36,776 bases of DNA from Aliarcobacter sp. (GCA_028703945.1 JAQVLW010000022.1:1-36776); one strand, 5' to 3'. Positions 18,856 through 28,234 are shown, counted from the stretch's first letter. Numbers and translations: made by a program. The notes: generated from the sequence alone by a model not told the origin.

Positions 18856-18861
18856 TATAAA
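18856..18861 (+). promoter_or_regulatory. -10 element for trxB-dapB-purF
   Basis: TATAAA within CTATAAAAT lies 33 bases before the trxB ATG and AAGGAATTA follows as ribosome binding site. The strong trxA terminator upstream means this operon needs its own promoter. Confidence 0.45.
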
Positions 18862-18888
18862 ATATTTAATCAAAAATAAGGAATTAAT

Positions 18889-19818
18889 ATGTTGGATTTA
18901 GCGATTATTGGTGGAGGTCCAGCTGGATTAACAGCTGGATTGTATGCAACAAGAGGTGGATTAAAAAATGTAGTTATGTTTGAAATGGGAATGCCAGGAG
19001 GACAAATTACAAGTTCATCAGAAATAGAAAACTATCCAGGACAAACTGAAATTGTATCAGGTATGGATTTAATGGCTAATTGGCCTGAGCAATGTCAAAG
19101 ATTTGGACTAAAACATGAAATGGCTCAAATAGATAGAGTTACAAAAGCAGGGGATGTTTTTACATTAACAACAAATGATAAAAAAGAATTCCAAGCAAAA
19201 ACGGTTCTAATTGCAACGGGTTCTGTTCCTAAAAGAGCTGGATTTAAAGGTGAAAATGAATTCTTTGGAAAAGGTGTTTCAACTTGTGCAACTTGTGATG
19301 GATTTTTTTATAGAGGAAAAGAAGTTACAGTAATTGGTGGTGGAGATTCTGCTATTGAAGAGGCTGTTTATTTATCAAAAATGTGTTCAAAAGTTTATTT
19401 AGTTCATAGACGAGATACATATAAAGCTGCTCCATCGACAATTGGACATATGAAACATGCTTCGAATATTGAAGAAGTTACAAATGTTATAGTTGAAGAA
19501 GTTTATGGTGATATGAGTGGAGTTCAAGGTATAAAAGTTAAACATAAAGAAACAGGTGAAATTAGAGATTTACCAACTCCTGGTGTTTTTGTTTTTGTTG
19601 GACGAGATGTATTAAATGCTCCTCTAAAACAAGAAGATGGAACATATCTATGTAATTTAAATGAAGCAGGTGAAGTTATTGTTGATTTAAGAATGAGAAC
19701 ATCAGTATCTGGGCTTTATGCAGCTGGGGATATTAGAATTGATGCTCCAAAACAAGTAGTTTGTGCAGCTGGTGATGGTGCAACAGCTGCTGTTAACATA
19801 ATTGAATATTTAGGATAA
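18889..19818 (+). CDS. trxB: Thioredoxin reductase (NADPH)
   Basis: TrxB passes electrons from NADPH through FAD and a disulfide to thioredoxin. The 309-aa protein shows the FAD-binding [10 protein letters not shown] (8-17), the redox pair C133 and C136 in CATCDG, the NADPH-binding [14 protein letters not shown] for the 2'-phosphate, and a C-terminal YAAGDIR FAD motif. Length is normal for the low-molecular-weight bacterial type. It heads an operon with dapB (14 bases later), purF and a radical SAM gene. Confidence 0.95.
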   Translation: MLDLAIIGGGPAGLTAGLYATRGGLKNVVMFEMGMPGGQITSSSEIENYPGQTEIVSGMDLMANWPEQCQRFGLKHEMAQIDRVTKAGDVFTLTTNDKKEFQAKTVLIATGSVPKRAGFKGENEFFGKGVSTCATCDGFFYRGKEVTVIGGGDSAIEEAVYLSKMCSKVYLVHRRDTYKAAPSTIGHMKHASNIEEVTNVIVEEVYGDMSGVQGIKVKHKETGEIRDLPTPGVFVFVGRDVLNAPLKQEDGTYLCNLNEAGEVIVDLRMRTSVSGLYAAGDIRIDAPKQVVCAAGDGATAAVNIIEYLG

Positions 19819-19832
19819 GGAAAACTTTATAA

Positions 19833-20606
19833 ATGATAAAAGTAGGTATTTTAGGTAGTACAGGAAGAGTTGGTTCGCTTTTAATTGATGATTTAGCGAA
19901 TGATAGTGAAGCAAGAGTATCAGCCGTTCATGTTTTTGGTAAATTGGAAAAAAACTTACCAAGTGATACAATTGTAACAAATGATATGCAAGTATTATTT
20001 GATTCATCAGATGTAATCATTGATTTTAGTGCGCCAGCTGCTACTGAAGCACTTTTAACACAAGTTATAGAAAATGGTGGGAATAAACCACTTGTTATTG
20101 CAACAACTGGATTTAGTAAACACCAACAAAATTTGTTGTTAGAGGCTAGTAAAATAGTACCTATTTTATATGCTACAAATATGAGTTTAGGAGTTGCGGT
20201 TTTAAATAAACTTGTATCTTTAGCAGCTAAAACATTAAGAGATTTTGATATTGAAATAGTTGAACAACATCATAGGCATAAAGTTGATTCTCCATCTGGA
20301 ACAGCTTTAACGTTAGCAGAACATGCAGCAAGTGCTAGGGATTTAAATTTAGATGATGTAAGAATTTCAGGACGTGATGGACAAATTGGTGCAAGAACTA
20401 AAGATGAAATTGCAGTAATGGCTTTAAGAGGTGGTGATATTGTTGGTCGCCATACCGTTGGATTATACAATGATGGTGAATTTTTAGAATTAAATCACAC
20501 AGCTACAGCTAGAAATACTTTTTCAAAAGGTGCAATTAAAGTTGCAAAATGGATTATTGGAAAAGATGCAAAATTATACTCAATCAATGACGCTTTAGGT
20601 CTATAA
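19833..20606 (+). CDS. dapB: 4-hydroxy-tetrahydrodipicolinate reductase
   Basis: DapB reduces 4-hydroxy-tetrahydrodipicolinate with NAD(P)H on the route to meso-diaminopimelate, needed for peptidoglycan and lysine. The 257-aa protein has the nucleotide-binding GILGSTGRVG (4-13), the ATTGFS segment and the diagnostic catalytic motif EQHHRHKVDSPSGTA (about residues 144-158), with the catalytic His pair and Lys. Length is typical. AAGGAAAA precedes the ATG. It supplies the pathway finished by lysA, which lies in another operon in this window. Confidence 0.95.
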   Translation: MIKVGILGSTGRVGSLLIDDLANDSEARVSAVHVFGKLEKNLPSDTIVTNDMQVLFDSSDVIIDFSAPAATEALLTQVIENGGNKPLVIATTGFSKHQQNLLLEASKIVPILYATNMSLGVAVLNKLVSLAAKTLRDFDIEIVEQHHRHKVDSPSGTALTLAEHAASARDLNLDDVRISGRDGQIGARTKDEIAVMALRGGDIVGRHTVGLYNDGEFLELNHTATARNTFSKGAIKVAKWIIGKDAKLYSINDALGL

Positions 20607-20618
20607 GGAAAATTAAAT

Positions 20619-21968
20619 ATGTGCGCAATAGTTGGAATTTATGGTAATGATAATGCTGCAAGACTAGCCTCAGTTGCTTTGTTTGCAATGCAACACAGAG
20701 GGCAAGAAGCTACTGGTATTTCATCATCTTGTGATGGAAAAATCTATACAAAAAAAGATAGAGGTTTAGTTTCAGAAGTATTTACAGATGATGCATTGAA
20801 ATATTTAAAAGGTAATATGGCAATAGGTCATAATAGATATTCAACTGCAGGTGGAGATTCTATATTAGATGCTCAGCCTGTTTATGCAAAATATAAACTT
20901 GGTGAAATTTCAATAGTTCATAATGGAAATTTAATCAATAAAGATGAAGTTAGACAAGATTTAATTGATAAAGGTGCAATTTTTCAAACTGGAATGGATA
21001 CTGAAAATTTAATTCATCTAATTGCTAAAAATACAAAAGATAGATTAAGAGATAGAATTAAAGAAGCATTAACAAGAACAATTGGTGCATATTGTTTTAT
21101 TGTACAATCAAGAGCAAAACAATTTGTTATTAGAGATAGATATGGAATAAGACCATTATCATTGGGTAAATTAAAAAGTGGTGGATATATTGTTGCTAGT
21201 GAAACTTGTGCATTTGATTTAGTTGATGCTGAGTTTATTAGAGATGTAAATCCAGGTGAAATGTTGATTTTTAGTGAAGATTATCCTGAACCTGAATCAA
21301 TTAAATTATTTGAGCCAGAATTTAGACCTTGTGCTTTTGAATATGTATATTTTGCACGTCCAGATTCTGTAATTGATGGTAAGAATGTATATAGTACAAG
21401 AGAAAATATGGGTAAAGCCTTAGCTTTAAATGATAAAAATAATGGTATTAAATATGATATGGTTGTACCAGTTCCAGATTCAGGAGTTCCAGCTGCTTTG
21501 GGATATGCTGCTGAAAGTGGAATACCATTTAAATATGGAATTATTAGAAATCACTATATTGGAAGAACATTTATAGAACCAACTCAAGAAATGAGAGACT
21601 TAAAAGTAAAAATGAAATTAAGTCCAATGAGATCAATGATTGAGGGGAAATCATTACTTGTAATTGATGATTCAATTGTAAGAGGAACTACCTCAAAAAG
21701 AATTGTAAAAATATTGAAAGAAGCAGGAGCTAAAGAAGTACATTTTAGAGTTGCAAGTCCTGAGATTAAATATCCATGTTATTATGGAATTGATACACCT
21801 CATAAAGAAGAGTTAATCTCAAATAATATGAGTAAAGAAGAAGTTTGTAAATATATTGAAGCTGATAGTTTAGAGTATTTATCAGTTGAAGATTTAGTAA
21901 ATGCGATAGGAAATGATAGAAATTATGCCCTAGAGAGTTTTAATGGGGATTATTTCGTAAAAGAGTAG
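20619..21968 (+). CDS. purF: Amidophosphoribosyltransferase
   Basis: PurF makes phosphoribosylamine from PRPP and glutamine, the first committed step of purine synthesis. The 449-aa protein starts MCAIVGIYG, so Cys2 becomes the N-terminal glutaminase nucleophile after Met removal with no propeptide. The Ntn domain has HRGQEATGI and GHNRYSTAG, and the PRPP-binding loop VIDDSIVRGTT is near residue 345. There is no long propeptide before the Cys, as in the E. coli-type enzyme. It lies 12 bases after dapB, and the next gene begins one base after its stop. Confidence 0.96.
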   Translation: MCAIVGIYGNDNAARLASVALFAMQHRGQEATGISSSCDGKIYTKKDRGLVSEVFTDDALKYLKGNMAIGHNRYSTAGGDSILDAQPVYAKYKLGEISIVHNGNLINKDEVRQDLIDKGAIFQTGMDTENLIHLIAKNTKDRLRDRIKEALTRTIGAYCFIVQSRAKQFVIRDRYGIRPLSLGKLKSGGYIVASETCAFDLVDAEFIRDVNPGEMLIFSEDYPEPESIKLFEPEFRPCAFEYVYFARPDSVIDGKNVYSTRENMGKALALNDKNNGIKYDMVVPVPDSGVPAALGYAAESGIPFKYGIIRNHYIGRTFIEPTQEMRDLKVKMKLSPMRSMIEGKSLLVIDDSIVRGTTSKRIVKILKEAGAKEVHFRVASPEIKYPCYYGIDTPHKEELISNNMSKEEVCKYIEADSLEYLSVEDLVNAIGNDRNYALESFNGDYFVKE

Positions 21969-21969
21969 A

Positions 21970-22932
21970 ATGAATGAATTAAAAAATGTATTAACTATCG
22001 GAAGATATTTAAAAAATAAGTTTGGTGAAAAAGTTTATAAAGTTCCTATTTCAATATCTGGGTTTACTTGCCCAAATATTGATGGAACTGTTGCCAAAGG
22101 AGGATGTTCTTTTTGTGAAAATGACTCCTTTTCCCCAAATTTGCAAGAAAAAAAATCTAAGTTTAAATTAAATCCAAGAATCAATGAAAATCCTTATTTA
22201 GATAATCAATTAAAACAATTAGAAATGCAGTTTAACGCAACAAAACAAAGATTACAAAATAAATTTGGAACACAAAAATTTATAGTTTATTTCCAATCCT
22301 TTACAAATACTTATGCACCATTTGCTACATTAAAAGCTTTATATGAAAAAGCTCTTAGTTTTGATAATGTTATAGGTCTTAGTATTGGTACAAGAACAGA
22401 TTGTGTAACAGATGAGATTTTAGATTATTTAGTAGATTTATCAAAAGACAAAGAGATATGGATAGAGTTTGGAATCCAGTCTTTTTTTGATGAAACATTG
22501 ATAAATATAAATCGTGGAGATACTGCTTCAAATATGAAGTATTGGATTAATAGAAGCAAAGAAAAAGGCTTAAATGTTTGTGGGCATCTAATTTATGGTT
22601 TACCAAATGAAACCCAAGAGATGATGCTCGAAACATTTAGACAAACGGTTGAACTTAAAGTTGATTCTATAAAGTTTCATCCTTTATATGTTGTAAAAAA
22701 TACTCTTTTAACAAATGAGTTTAAAAAAGGTAGATTTACACCTATTAGTGAAGAGTTATATATAGATACAGTTGTTAAATCTATTAAAAATTTACCTGAG
22801 AATATCTCTATTCAAAGAATAACAGCAGGAATTAATGATAGTACTTTATTATCACCTGATTGGTGCAGAGATAAACATACACAAATGAAAAATATTAGAT
22901 TGGCTTTAGAAAAAGAGGGATTTAATTATTAA
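21970..22932 (+). CDS. TIGR01212-type (YhcC-like) radical SAM protein
   Basis: A 320-aa radical SAM enzyme of the YhcC/TIGR01212 group, whose reaction is unknown. The iron-sulfur cysteines lie in CPNIDGTVAKGGCSFC (residues 35-50). The spacing between the first and second cysteine is eleven residues rather than the classical three, which is a hallmark of this subgroup. WIEFGIQS and GHLIYGLPNET are family motifs in the barrel. It follows purF by one base and ends in a bidirectional terminator. Function within the trxB-purF operon is not evident. Confidence 0.85.
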   Translation: MNELKNVLTIGRYLKNKFGEKVYKVPISISGFTCPNIDGTVAKGGCSFCENDSFSPNLQEKKSKFKLNPRINENPYLDNQLKQLEMQFNATKQRLQNKFGTQKFIVYFQSFTNTYAPFATLKALYEKALSFDNVIGLSIGTRTDCVTDEILDYLVDLSKDKEIWIEFGIQSFFDETLININRGDTASNMKYWINRSKEKGLNVCGHLIYGLPNETQEMMLETFRQTVELKVDSIKFHPLYVVKNTLLTNEFKKGRFTPISEELYIDTVVKSIKNLPENISIQRITAGINDSTLLSPDWCRDKHTQMKNIRLALEKEGFNY

Positions 22933-22964
22933 AAATGATACTAGGAAAAATCCTAGTATTATTT
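22933..22964. terminator. Bidirectional terminator between the radical SAM gene and the LysR gene
   Basis: ATACTAGGA (22938-22946) pairs with TCCTAGTAT (22951-22959) around AAAA, extended outward by G-T and A-T pairs to about 14 bp. T-rich sequence follows on both strands. It overlaps the LysR stop codon. Confidence 0.85.
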
Positions 22965-23855
22965 TATTTTAAGTAGATAATCAACTACATTTTCAATAAA
23001 TGCGTCGTGTTTTCTATCTTTTCTATAAGCAATATATAGTTTTCTTATCATTCTTTGATTATTGATTCTTGATTCAAATAACGCACCTGATTTTAAAAGT
23101 GATTCAATTGCATTTCTTGAAACAATAGAAACCGTTGGAGTTAAGTTCTTATCTGAATGTAAAACCGTTTGAACTATCGTTGTGGCAGATGTAACTTCAC
23201 TTGTAACATTAAATGTATCACAATCAGGGAAATTTGCTTTTTCAAGATTTTCTTTAAATATTAATCTAGTGTGTGATTCTGGATTTCTACATACCCATTT
23301 GTATGATAATAAATCTTCTGCTTTTGCCTTTGCTGGTAATTTTTGATTAGAGAAAATTACTATTTCATCTTCCATCCATTCTCTATAAACAATATCTTCA
23401 TTTGAAACATAATTTTCAACTAATGCAATATCAATTTTTTTATCTAATAAATCTTCGATTGCCTCATGTGAAACTGATACATTAATCGAAACATCATTGT
23501 GAATATTTTCTTTTAGATTATTTAAAAATCTAGGTAAAATATAATTTCCTATTATAAAAGATGCACCAAATACAAAGGTTACATTTTTATTCATAATTTT
23601 TAATAATTCTTTTTCACCATTTGCAACACATTTTTCTATTTTTAAAGCAATAGCATGAAGCATTTGACCTTCTTTGGTAAGTCTAATACCATTCTTTTTT
23701 CGGTCAACTACTTGAACATCTAAATAATCTTCAATAAATTTCATCTGTTGTGTAACTGCTGGTTGCGAAATACCAAGTTTTGCTGAAGCTTTTGAAAAAG
23801 ATTTTTCTCTAACAACTGTTAAAAAAGTTTCTAGTTTTGCAAAATCAGTAAGCAT
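22959..23855 (-). CDS. LysR-type transcriptional regulator
   Basis: A 298-aa LTTR: an N-terminal winged helix-turn-helix (about 1-60, with FSKASAKLGISQPAVTQQM as recognition region) and a periplasmic-binding-protein-like effector domain (about 85-298). The effector half resembles the CysB/CbbR-like branch only in general form; no ligand can be assigned. I chose the ATG at 23853-23855: GGAGG lies five bases upstream of it, while the in-frame ATG at 23867 has no ribosome binding site and would place GGAGG inside the coding region. It is divergent from the helicase operon, and LTTRs often control the divergent neighbour and themselves, but a helicase operon is an unusual target. Confidence 0.9.
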   Translation of the reverse strand: MLTDFAKLETFLTVVREKSFSKASAKLGISQPAVTQQMKFIEDYLDVQVVDRKKNGIRLTKEGQMLHAIALKIEKCVANGEKELLKIMNKNVTFVFGASFIIGNYILPRFLNNLKENIHNDVSINVSVSHEAIEDLLDKKIDIALVENYVSNEDIVYREWMEDEIVIFSNQKLPAKAKAEDLLSYKWVCRNPESHTRLIFKENLEKANFPDCDTFNVTSEVTSATTIVQTVLHSDKNLTPTVSIVSRNAIESLLKSGALFESRINNQRMIRKLYIAYRKDRKHDAFIENVVDYLLKIK

Positions 23856-23875
23856 CATAACCTCCATAAAATAAA

Positions 23876-23890
23876 TTATAATTATAATAA
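23876..23890. promoter_or_regulatory. AT palindrome upstream of the LysR gene (PerR-box-like)
   Basis: TTATAAT-T-ATAATAA differs from the PerR consensus (TTATAAT-N-ATTATAA) at one base. It lies just upstream of the LysR start on the minus strand. The surrounding sequence is nearly pure A/T, so chance is a serious alternative; it could also be the regulator's own T-N11-A site. Confidence 0.25.
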
Positions 23891-23945
23891 CATTTATTTA
23901 TAAATAAAATAATTAAGAGCAATAATGAATTTATCTAATCTATGA

Positions 23946-23951
23946 TATAAT
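23946..23951 (+). promoter_or_regulatory. -10 element for the helicase operon
   Basis: TATAAT lies 20 bases before the helicase ATG, with the ribosome binding site TTGGAG directly after. The leader would be only about 14 bases. Confidence 0.5.
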
Positions 23952-23971
23952 GATATATTATTGGAGAAAAA

Positions 23972-26026
23972 ATGTCTGAAAATTTATTATCATCGTTGAA
24001 CGAATCACAAAAAACTGCAGCACAACATATAGATGGACCAATGCTTATACTTGCAGGTGCAGGTTCTGGTAAAACAAAAACTATAACTACAAGACTTGCA
24101 TATTTAATATCAATTGGTATAGACCCACGATCAATACTAACTTTGACATTTACAAATAAAGCAGCAAGCCAGATGAGAGAAAGAGCTTTTAGTATGCTTG
24201 ATTCTTCGATGATAAATACTCCACCATTATTATGTACTTTCCACAAATTTGGACTTTTATTTTTAAAATTTCATATGAGTGAATTAAATAGAAAAAACAA
24301 TTTCATAATAATAGATACAGATGACAAAAAAAGAATAATTAAGTCAATAGATAAAGAAATAACTACATCTTTATTGGCTGCTGAAATCTCAAAATATAAA
24401 AATTCACTATTAACTCCAAATGAAGCAAAAAGTGCAGCTCAATTAAAACTTTATCAACAAATTGCAGAAATTTATGAAAAATATGAAGCATATTTAGAAA
24501 AAAATAATCTTGTAGATTTTGATGATTTATTACTTCTTCCATACAGAATATTAAGTAAAAATGAAAAATTAGCAAATGAAATCAGTCAAAAATACCAATA
24601 TATAATGGTAGATGAGTACCAAGATACAAATGAACTTCAATATAGACTTCTAAGATTATTATGTTCAAGTCACAATAATCTTTGTGTTGTTGGTGATGAT
24701 GACCAATCTATTTATGGTTGGAGAGGTGCAACAATTAAGAATATTTTGAATTTTTCAGAACATTTTGAAAACACAAATGTTGTTAAACTTGAAGAAAATT
24801 ATAGATCAACAGATACTATTTTAAATCATGCAAATCAATTAATAGAACATAATCGAGATAGACTTGGTAAAAAATTAATTGGTACAAGACAAAAAGGTGA
24901 TTCAATTAGAATTTATGAATCACAAGATGAAAATGAAGAAACTAGAAAAATAATAGAAGATATAAAACAATTAATTGATAATGGAACAAGTCCCAAAAAT
25001 ATCGCAATACTATTTAGAGTGAATGCCTTATCAAGATCACTTGAAGAAGGATTTAACAAAGCTGGATTAAACTATAAATTAGTTGGTGGAATGAAATTTT
25101 ATGAAAGAACTGAAATAAAAGATTTAATTGCCTATTTTAGAATTCTTACAAACGCAAATGATAATTTTTCTATAAAAAGAATCATTAATAAACCAAAGCG
25201 TGGAATTGGTAAAACTACAATTGATAAACTTGAAGCAAAGTCTATTGAAAGTGGAAAATCAATTTTTGATTTAATACAACAATTAGATTCAGAAGAAATA
25301 AGTTCAATTGTAGGTAAAAAGAATGCAAGAACTCTAAAAGTATTTGAAGCTTCTATTTTAGACTTAAAAGAGTTATTAGAAGAGTCAAAAATGAAATTTT
25401 TTGATACTTTTGAAGAAACATTTGATTACAGAGCTTCATACGATAATCTTCCAGATGGGTTTGAAAGACAAGCTAATATTGATGAATTCTATGGATATAT
25501 TAGGGATTATTTTATTCAAAATCCACACTTAGACTTAAAAGATTTTCTAAATGAGATTGCACTAGAGAGTGAAAAAGATGAATATAATGGGGAAGCTGTT
25601 TCGATGATGAGCATTCACGCTTCTAAAGGTTTAGAGTTTAAAAAACTTTTTATTATAGGTTTTGAAGAGGGCTTTTTCCCAATTGTTGGTGATGGAAGTG
25701 ATTTAGAAGAAGAAAGAAGATTAGGTTATGTGGCAATTACAAGAGCTATGGATAATTTAACTTTATCATTTGTTCATTCAAGATTTTATAAAGGTAAAAG
25801 AGCAACACTTGTTAAAAGTAGATTTTTAAGTGAATCGGGTCTTATAAAAGGAAGTTTGACAATAGAAAAGCAGTCAGGCTTTAAAAAAGGTGATTTGGTA
25901 CAACATAAAATATTTGGTATGGGAAGAGTTATTAAAGCTACAAATGCAGGTAAGGATTATAAGTTAACTATAAATTTTGGCGGAACACATAGAGATATTT
26001 TATCTTCATTTGTTCAAAAAGCCTAA
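23972..26026 (+). CDS. uvrD: UvrD/PcrA/Rep-type ATP-dependent DNA helicase
   Basis: A 684-aa superfamily 1A 3'-5' DNA helicase used in repair and in clearing stalled forks. Motifs in order: Walker A GAGSGKT (29-35), LTFTNKAA, DEYQD with D214/E215 (Walker B), GDDDQSIYGWRGA, LEENYRS, SIHASKGLEF and the C-terminal VAITRA block. The C-terminus GFKKGDLVQHKIFGMGRVI is the Tudor-like tail typical of PcrA/UvrD that contacts RNA polymerase. Full length for the family. It is followed by truB after 12 bases; the helicase-truB link also occurs in Campylobacter (from memory). Confidence 0.93.
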   Translation: MSENLLSSLNESQKTAAQHIDGPMLILAGAGSGKTKTITTRLAYLISIGIDPRSILTLTFTNKAASQMRERAFSMLDSSMINTPPLLCTFHKFGLLFLKFHMSELNRKNNFIIIDTDDKKRIIKSIDKEITTSLLAAEISKYKNSLLTPNEAKSAAQLKLYQQIAEIYEKYEAYLEKNNLVDFDDLLLLPYRILSKNEKLANEISQKYQYIMVDEYQDTNELQYRLLRLLCSSHNNLCVVGDDDQSIYGWRGATIKNILNFSEHFENTNVVKLEENYRSTDTILNHANQLIEHNRDRLGKKLIGTRQKGDSIRIYESQDENEETRKIIEDIKQLIDNGTSPKNIAILFRVNALSRSLEEGFNKAGLNYKLVGGMKFYERTEIKDLIAYFRILTNANDNFSIKRIINKPKRGIGKTTIDKLEAKSIESGKSIFDLIQQLDSEEISSIVGKKNARTLKVFEASILDLKELLEESKMKFFDTFEETFDYRASYDNLPDGFERQANIDEFYGYIRDYFIQNPHLDLKDFLNEIALESEKDEYNGEAVSMMSIHASKGLEFKKLFIIGFEEGFFPIVGDGSDLEEERRLGYVAITRAMDNLTLSFVHSRFYKGKRATLVKSRFLSESGLIKGSLTIEKQSGFKKGDLVQHKIFGMGRVIKATNAGKDYKLTINFGGTHRDILSSFVQKA

Positions 26027-26038
26027 ACGGAAAGAATT

Positions 26039-26890
26039 TTGCAAAAAAGATTTTATAATAAAGAATCAATCAATAAATTGATAGTAGTAAAGAAGCCTTT
26101 GTTTATTAGTTCTAATTTTTATTTAACAAAAATAAAGAAGAAATATAAAAATAAGAAAGCTGGTTTTAGTGGAACACTTGACCCCTTTGCAAAGGGATGT
26201 TTAATTGTTGCTTTTGGTCAATATTCAAAACTTTTTAAATATCTGAAAAAAACTCCAAAAACTTATAAAGCCGTTGTTTGGCTAGGAGCAATATCTGAAT
26301 CTTTTGATATTGAAAAAGTTATAAGTGTAGATTTAGTTGAAAAAATTGATGTTGATAATATAAAATATCAATTAAATTCTTTAGTTGGTGAATTAGAGTA
26401 TATTCCACCAAAATTTTCAGCAAAAAAAATAGAGGGTGTTCGAGCTTATGAATTAGCAAGACAAGGACATGATTTTGAACTTAATAAATGTAAAATGAAT
26501 ATTTATGATACAAAATTTATATCATATAGACATCCTTTTATTACAATTGAAACAACAGTTAGTGAAGGTTCATATATTCGTTCTTTTGCACAAATATTAT
26601 TGGAAAAATTAGGGACAATTGGAACTTTGTCATATTTAGAAAGAATAAATGAAGGCGCTTTTTTTTATGAAAATGAAAAAGAGCTAAATCCTTTAGATTA
26701 TATTGATTTACCAATAAATAATTATTTTGGAACAATTGAATGGTTAAATACAGGTAAAAAAATTTCAATTGATTATTTAGAAGAAAAAGAAGATGGAAAA
26801 TATTTAATTATCACAGATAAATTTTTTAGTATTATTGAAATAGAAGAGGGTGAAGTTAAATACTTATTAAATAAGGTACTAAAAGTATGA
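26039..26890 (+). CDS. truB: tRNA pseudouridine(55) synthase
   Basis: TruB makes pseudouridine 55 in the T-loop of tRNAs. The 283-aa protein has the catalytic Asp in GFSGTLDPFAKG (D48). YKAVVWLG, VRAYELAR and SEGSYIRSFAQ are the usual TruB blocks. The N-terminus preceding the motif is more basic than usual and lacks the common VDKPxGxTS wording, reading KKPLFISS instead. The start is TTG (26039-26041) with GGAAAG upstream. Its last codons overlap ispE by four bases (ATGA). In other Campylobacterota csrA lies between truB and ispE; here nothing does. Confidence 0.92.
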   Translation: MQKRFYNKESINKLIVVKKPLFISSNFYLTKIKKKYKNKKAGFSGTLDPFAKGCLIVAFGQYSKLFKYLKKTPKTYKAVVWLGAISESFDIEKVISVDLVEKIDVDNIKYQLNSLVGELEYIPPKFSAKKIEGVRAYELARQGHDFELNKCKMNIYDTKFISYRHPFITIETTVSEGSYIRSFAQILLEKLGTIGTLSYLERINEGAFFYENEKELNPLDYIDLPINNYFGTIEWLNTGKKISIDYLEEKEDGKYLIITDKFFSIIEIEEGEVKYLLNKVLKV

Positions 26891-27660
26891 ATGAAATGAG
26901 TGAAAAATCATATGCAAAAGTAAATATTTTTTTAAAAATTTCAGATAAAAGAGATGAGTATCATGAACTTGTATCAAGATTTGTTCGTGTACATAGTCTA
27001 TTTGATACTATCTCTTTTGTTAAATCTAGCAGGAAAGCATTTTGTATTATAGGGAACTTTTCTTGCAATATGGAAACGAATACTGTATATAAAGCGTACA
27101 AGTTATTAGAAAAATATGATGGTGTTGAAGATTTTTTTAAAAATTATAGTGTTGAAGTTAATAAAAATATTCCAGAGTTTGCAGGACTTGGTGGCGGAAG
27201 CTCAAATGCAGCAACATTTTTACTTATGACAAATAAATATTGTAATTTAAATTTATCAAAAGATGAATTATCTAAAATTGCTATAAAAATTGGTGCGGAT
27301 GTTCCTTTTTTTGTTTATGAATATGATAGTGCAAATGTTACAGGTATAGGCGAAATTGTAGAAAAGTTTGATGAAGAGATGTTAAATATAGATACAATAA
27401 CTCCTAATATGAAGTGTAATACAGGTGAAATTTTTAAAGTTTTTAGAGAAAATTTTTATAAACAAATTTCAAAAAATGAAGCAGATAAATTATTTAAAAT
27501 GAAATCAATCGAAATTCTAAATAATTTAAATATTAATGAAGCAAATGATTTATATGAACCAGCTATTAGCATATATCCAAAATTAGAAGAATATGCCCAA
27601 AATAGTTGGTTTTTTAGTGGAAGTGGAAGTTCATTTTTTAAGGTAAACGATGTCAAATAA
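26887..27660 (+). CDS. ispE: 4-diphosphocytidyl-2-C-methyl-D-erythritol kinase
   Basis: IspE is the GHMP kinase of the MEP isoprenoid pathway, phosphorylating CDP-methylerythritol. The 257-aa protein starts with [11 protein letters not shown] (catalytic Lys region), has the ATP-binding [14 protein letters not shown] (about 95-108) and the GADVPFF motif (about 137-143). SGSGSSFF near the C-terminus matches the third GHMP motif. It overlaps truB by four bases and smpB by eleven, so translation of all three is coupled. dxs of the same pathway is at 8335-10140. Confidence 0.93.
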   Translation: MNEMSEKSYAKVNIFLKISDKRDEYHELVSRFVRVHSLFDTISFVKSSRKAFCIIGNFSCNMETNTVYKAYKLLEKYDGVEDFFKNYSVEVNKNIPEFAGLGGGSSNAATFLLMTNKYCNLNLSKDELSKIAIKIGADVPFFVYEYDSANVTGIGEIVEKFDEEMLNIDTITPNMKCNTGEIFKVFRENFYKQISKNEADKLFKMKSIEILNNLNINEANDLYEPAISIYPKLEEYAQNSWFFSGSGSSFFKVNDVK

Positions 27661-28126
27661 AAAAGATACAAAAAAGAATTTAGTTTTCAAAAATAGAAAA
27701 GCATTTCATGATTTTACTATTATGGAAACATTGGAAGCTGGAATTATGCTTGAAGGAAGTGAAGTAAAAGCTATAAGAGAAGGAAGAATTAACTTAAAAG
27801 ATTCATTTGTTCGAATTATAAAAGGTGAAGTATTTATTTTAAATATGCATATTTCACATTTAAGTACAACTCATACAACTTACAGACCAGATGAAAGAAA
27901 AGATAGAAAACTTCTTTTACATTCAAAACAAATAGCAAAGTTATATGCAAAAGTGACAAAAGATGGCATAACTTTAATTGCAACAAAATTATATTTTAAC
28001 GATAAAAATATGATAAAGGTTGAAATAGCAACCGCTCAAGGTAAAAAGCTACATGATAAAAGAGAAGATTTAAAAATAAAAACTATGCAAAGAGAGACTC
28101 AACAAATATTAAAAGGCATAAAATAA
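27650..28126 (+). CDS. smpB: SsrA-binding protein
   Basis: SmpB brings tmRNA (SsrA) to stalled ribosomes for trans-translation. The 158-aa protein has the oligonucleotide-binding barrel with [33 protein letters not shown] and the basic DRKLLLH block. The C-terminal tail is Lys/Arg-rich, as needed to enter the mRNA channel. The ATG lies inside the ispE frame (11-base overlap). The stop codon sits in the stem of a terminator. The gene for tmRNA is not in this window. Confidence 0.95.
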   Translation: MSNKKDTKKNLVFKNRKAFHDFTIMETLEAGIMLEGSEVKAIREGRINLKDSFVRIIKGEVFILNMHISHLSTTHTTYRPDERKDRKLLLHSKQIAKLYAKVTKDGITLIATKLYFNDKNMIKVEIATAQGKKLHDKREDLKIKTMQRETQQILKGIK

Positions 28127-28147
28127 GATAATTAGTATCTTATTTTA
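28121..28147 (+). terminator. Terminator of uvrD-truB-ispE-smpB
   Basis: AAATAAGATA (28121-28130) pairs with TATCTTATTT (28136-28145) around ATTAG, a perfect 10-bp stem that includes the smpB stop codon. The downstream strand is T-rich. Confidence 0.65.
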
Positions 28148-28182
28148 TAAGTTAAGATTATAATAAAAATAATATTTTATTT

Positions 28183-28210
28183 GTTAATTAATCGTTAATT
28201 TTTTTGTTAA
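28183..28210 (+). promoter_or_regulatory. Three phased GTTAA direct repeats upstream of ccoN
   Basis: GTTAA occurs at 28183, 28194 and 28206, with periods of 11 and 12 bases; another GTTAA lies at 28151, 32 bases (about three helical turns) before the first. The third repeat overlaps a possible -35. Tandem repeats with an 11-base period are the usual binding pattern of OmpR/PhoB-family response regulators. The regulator is unknown. Confidence 0.4.
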
Positions 28211-28234
28211 ATTTAAGTTTTTCTTAGCTATGAT
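28204..28234 (+). promoter_or_regulatory. Possible promoter of the cco operon
   Basis: TATGAT (28229-28234) serves as -10 and TTGTTA (28204-28209) as a weak -35, with a 19-base spacer. The predicted leader of about 50 bases contains two GTGAC repeats (28246 and 28257, 11 bases apart). A TATAAA at 28267-28272 is an alternative -10 but leaves almost no leader. Confidence 0.35.

Noticed and set aside
23935..24246. Minus-strand frame of 103 codons over the start of the helicase gene
   Set aside because: It overlaps the Walker A region of the helicase and its promoter; no independent support.
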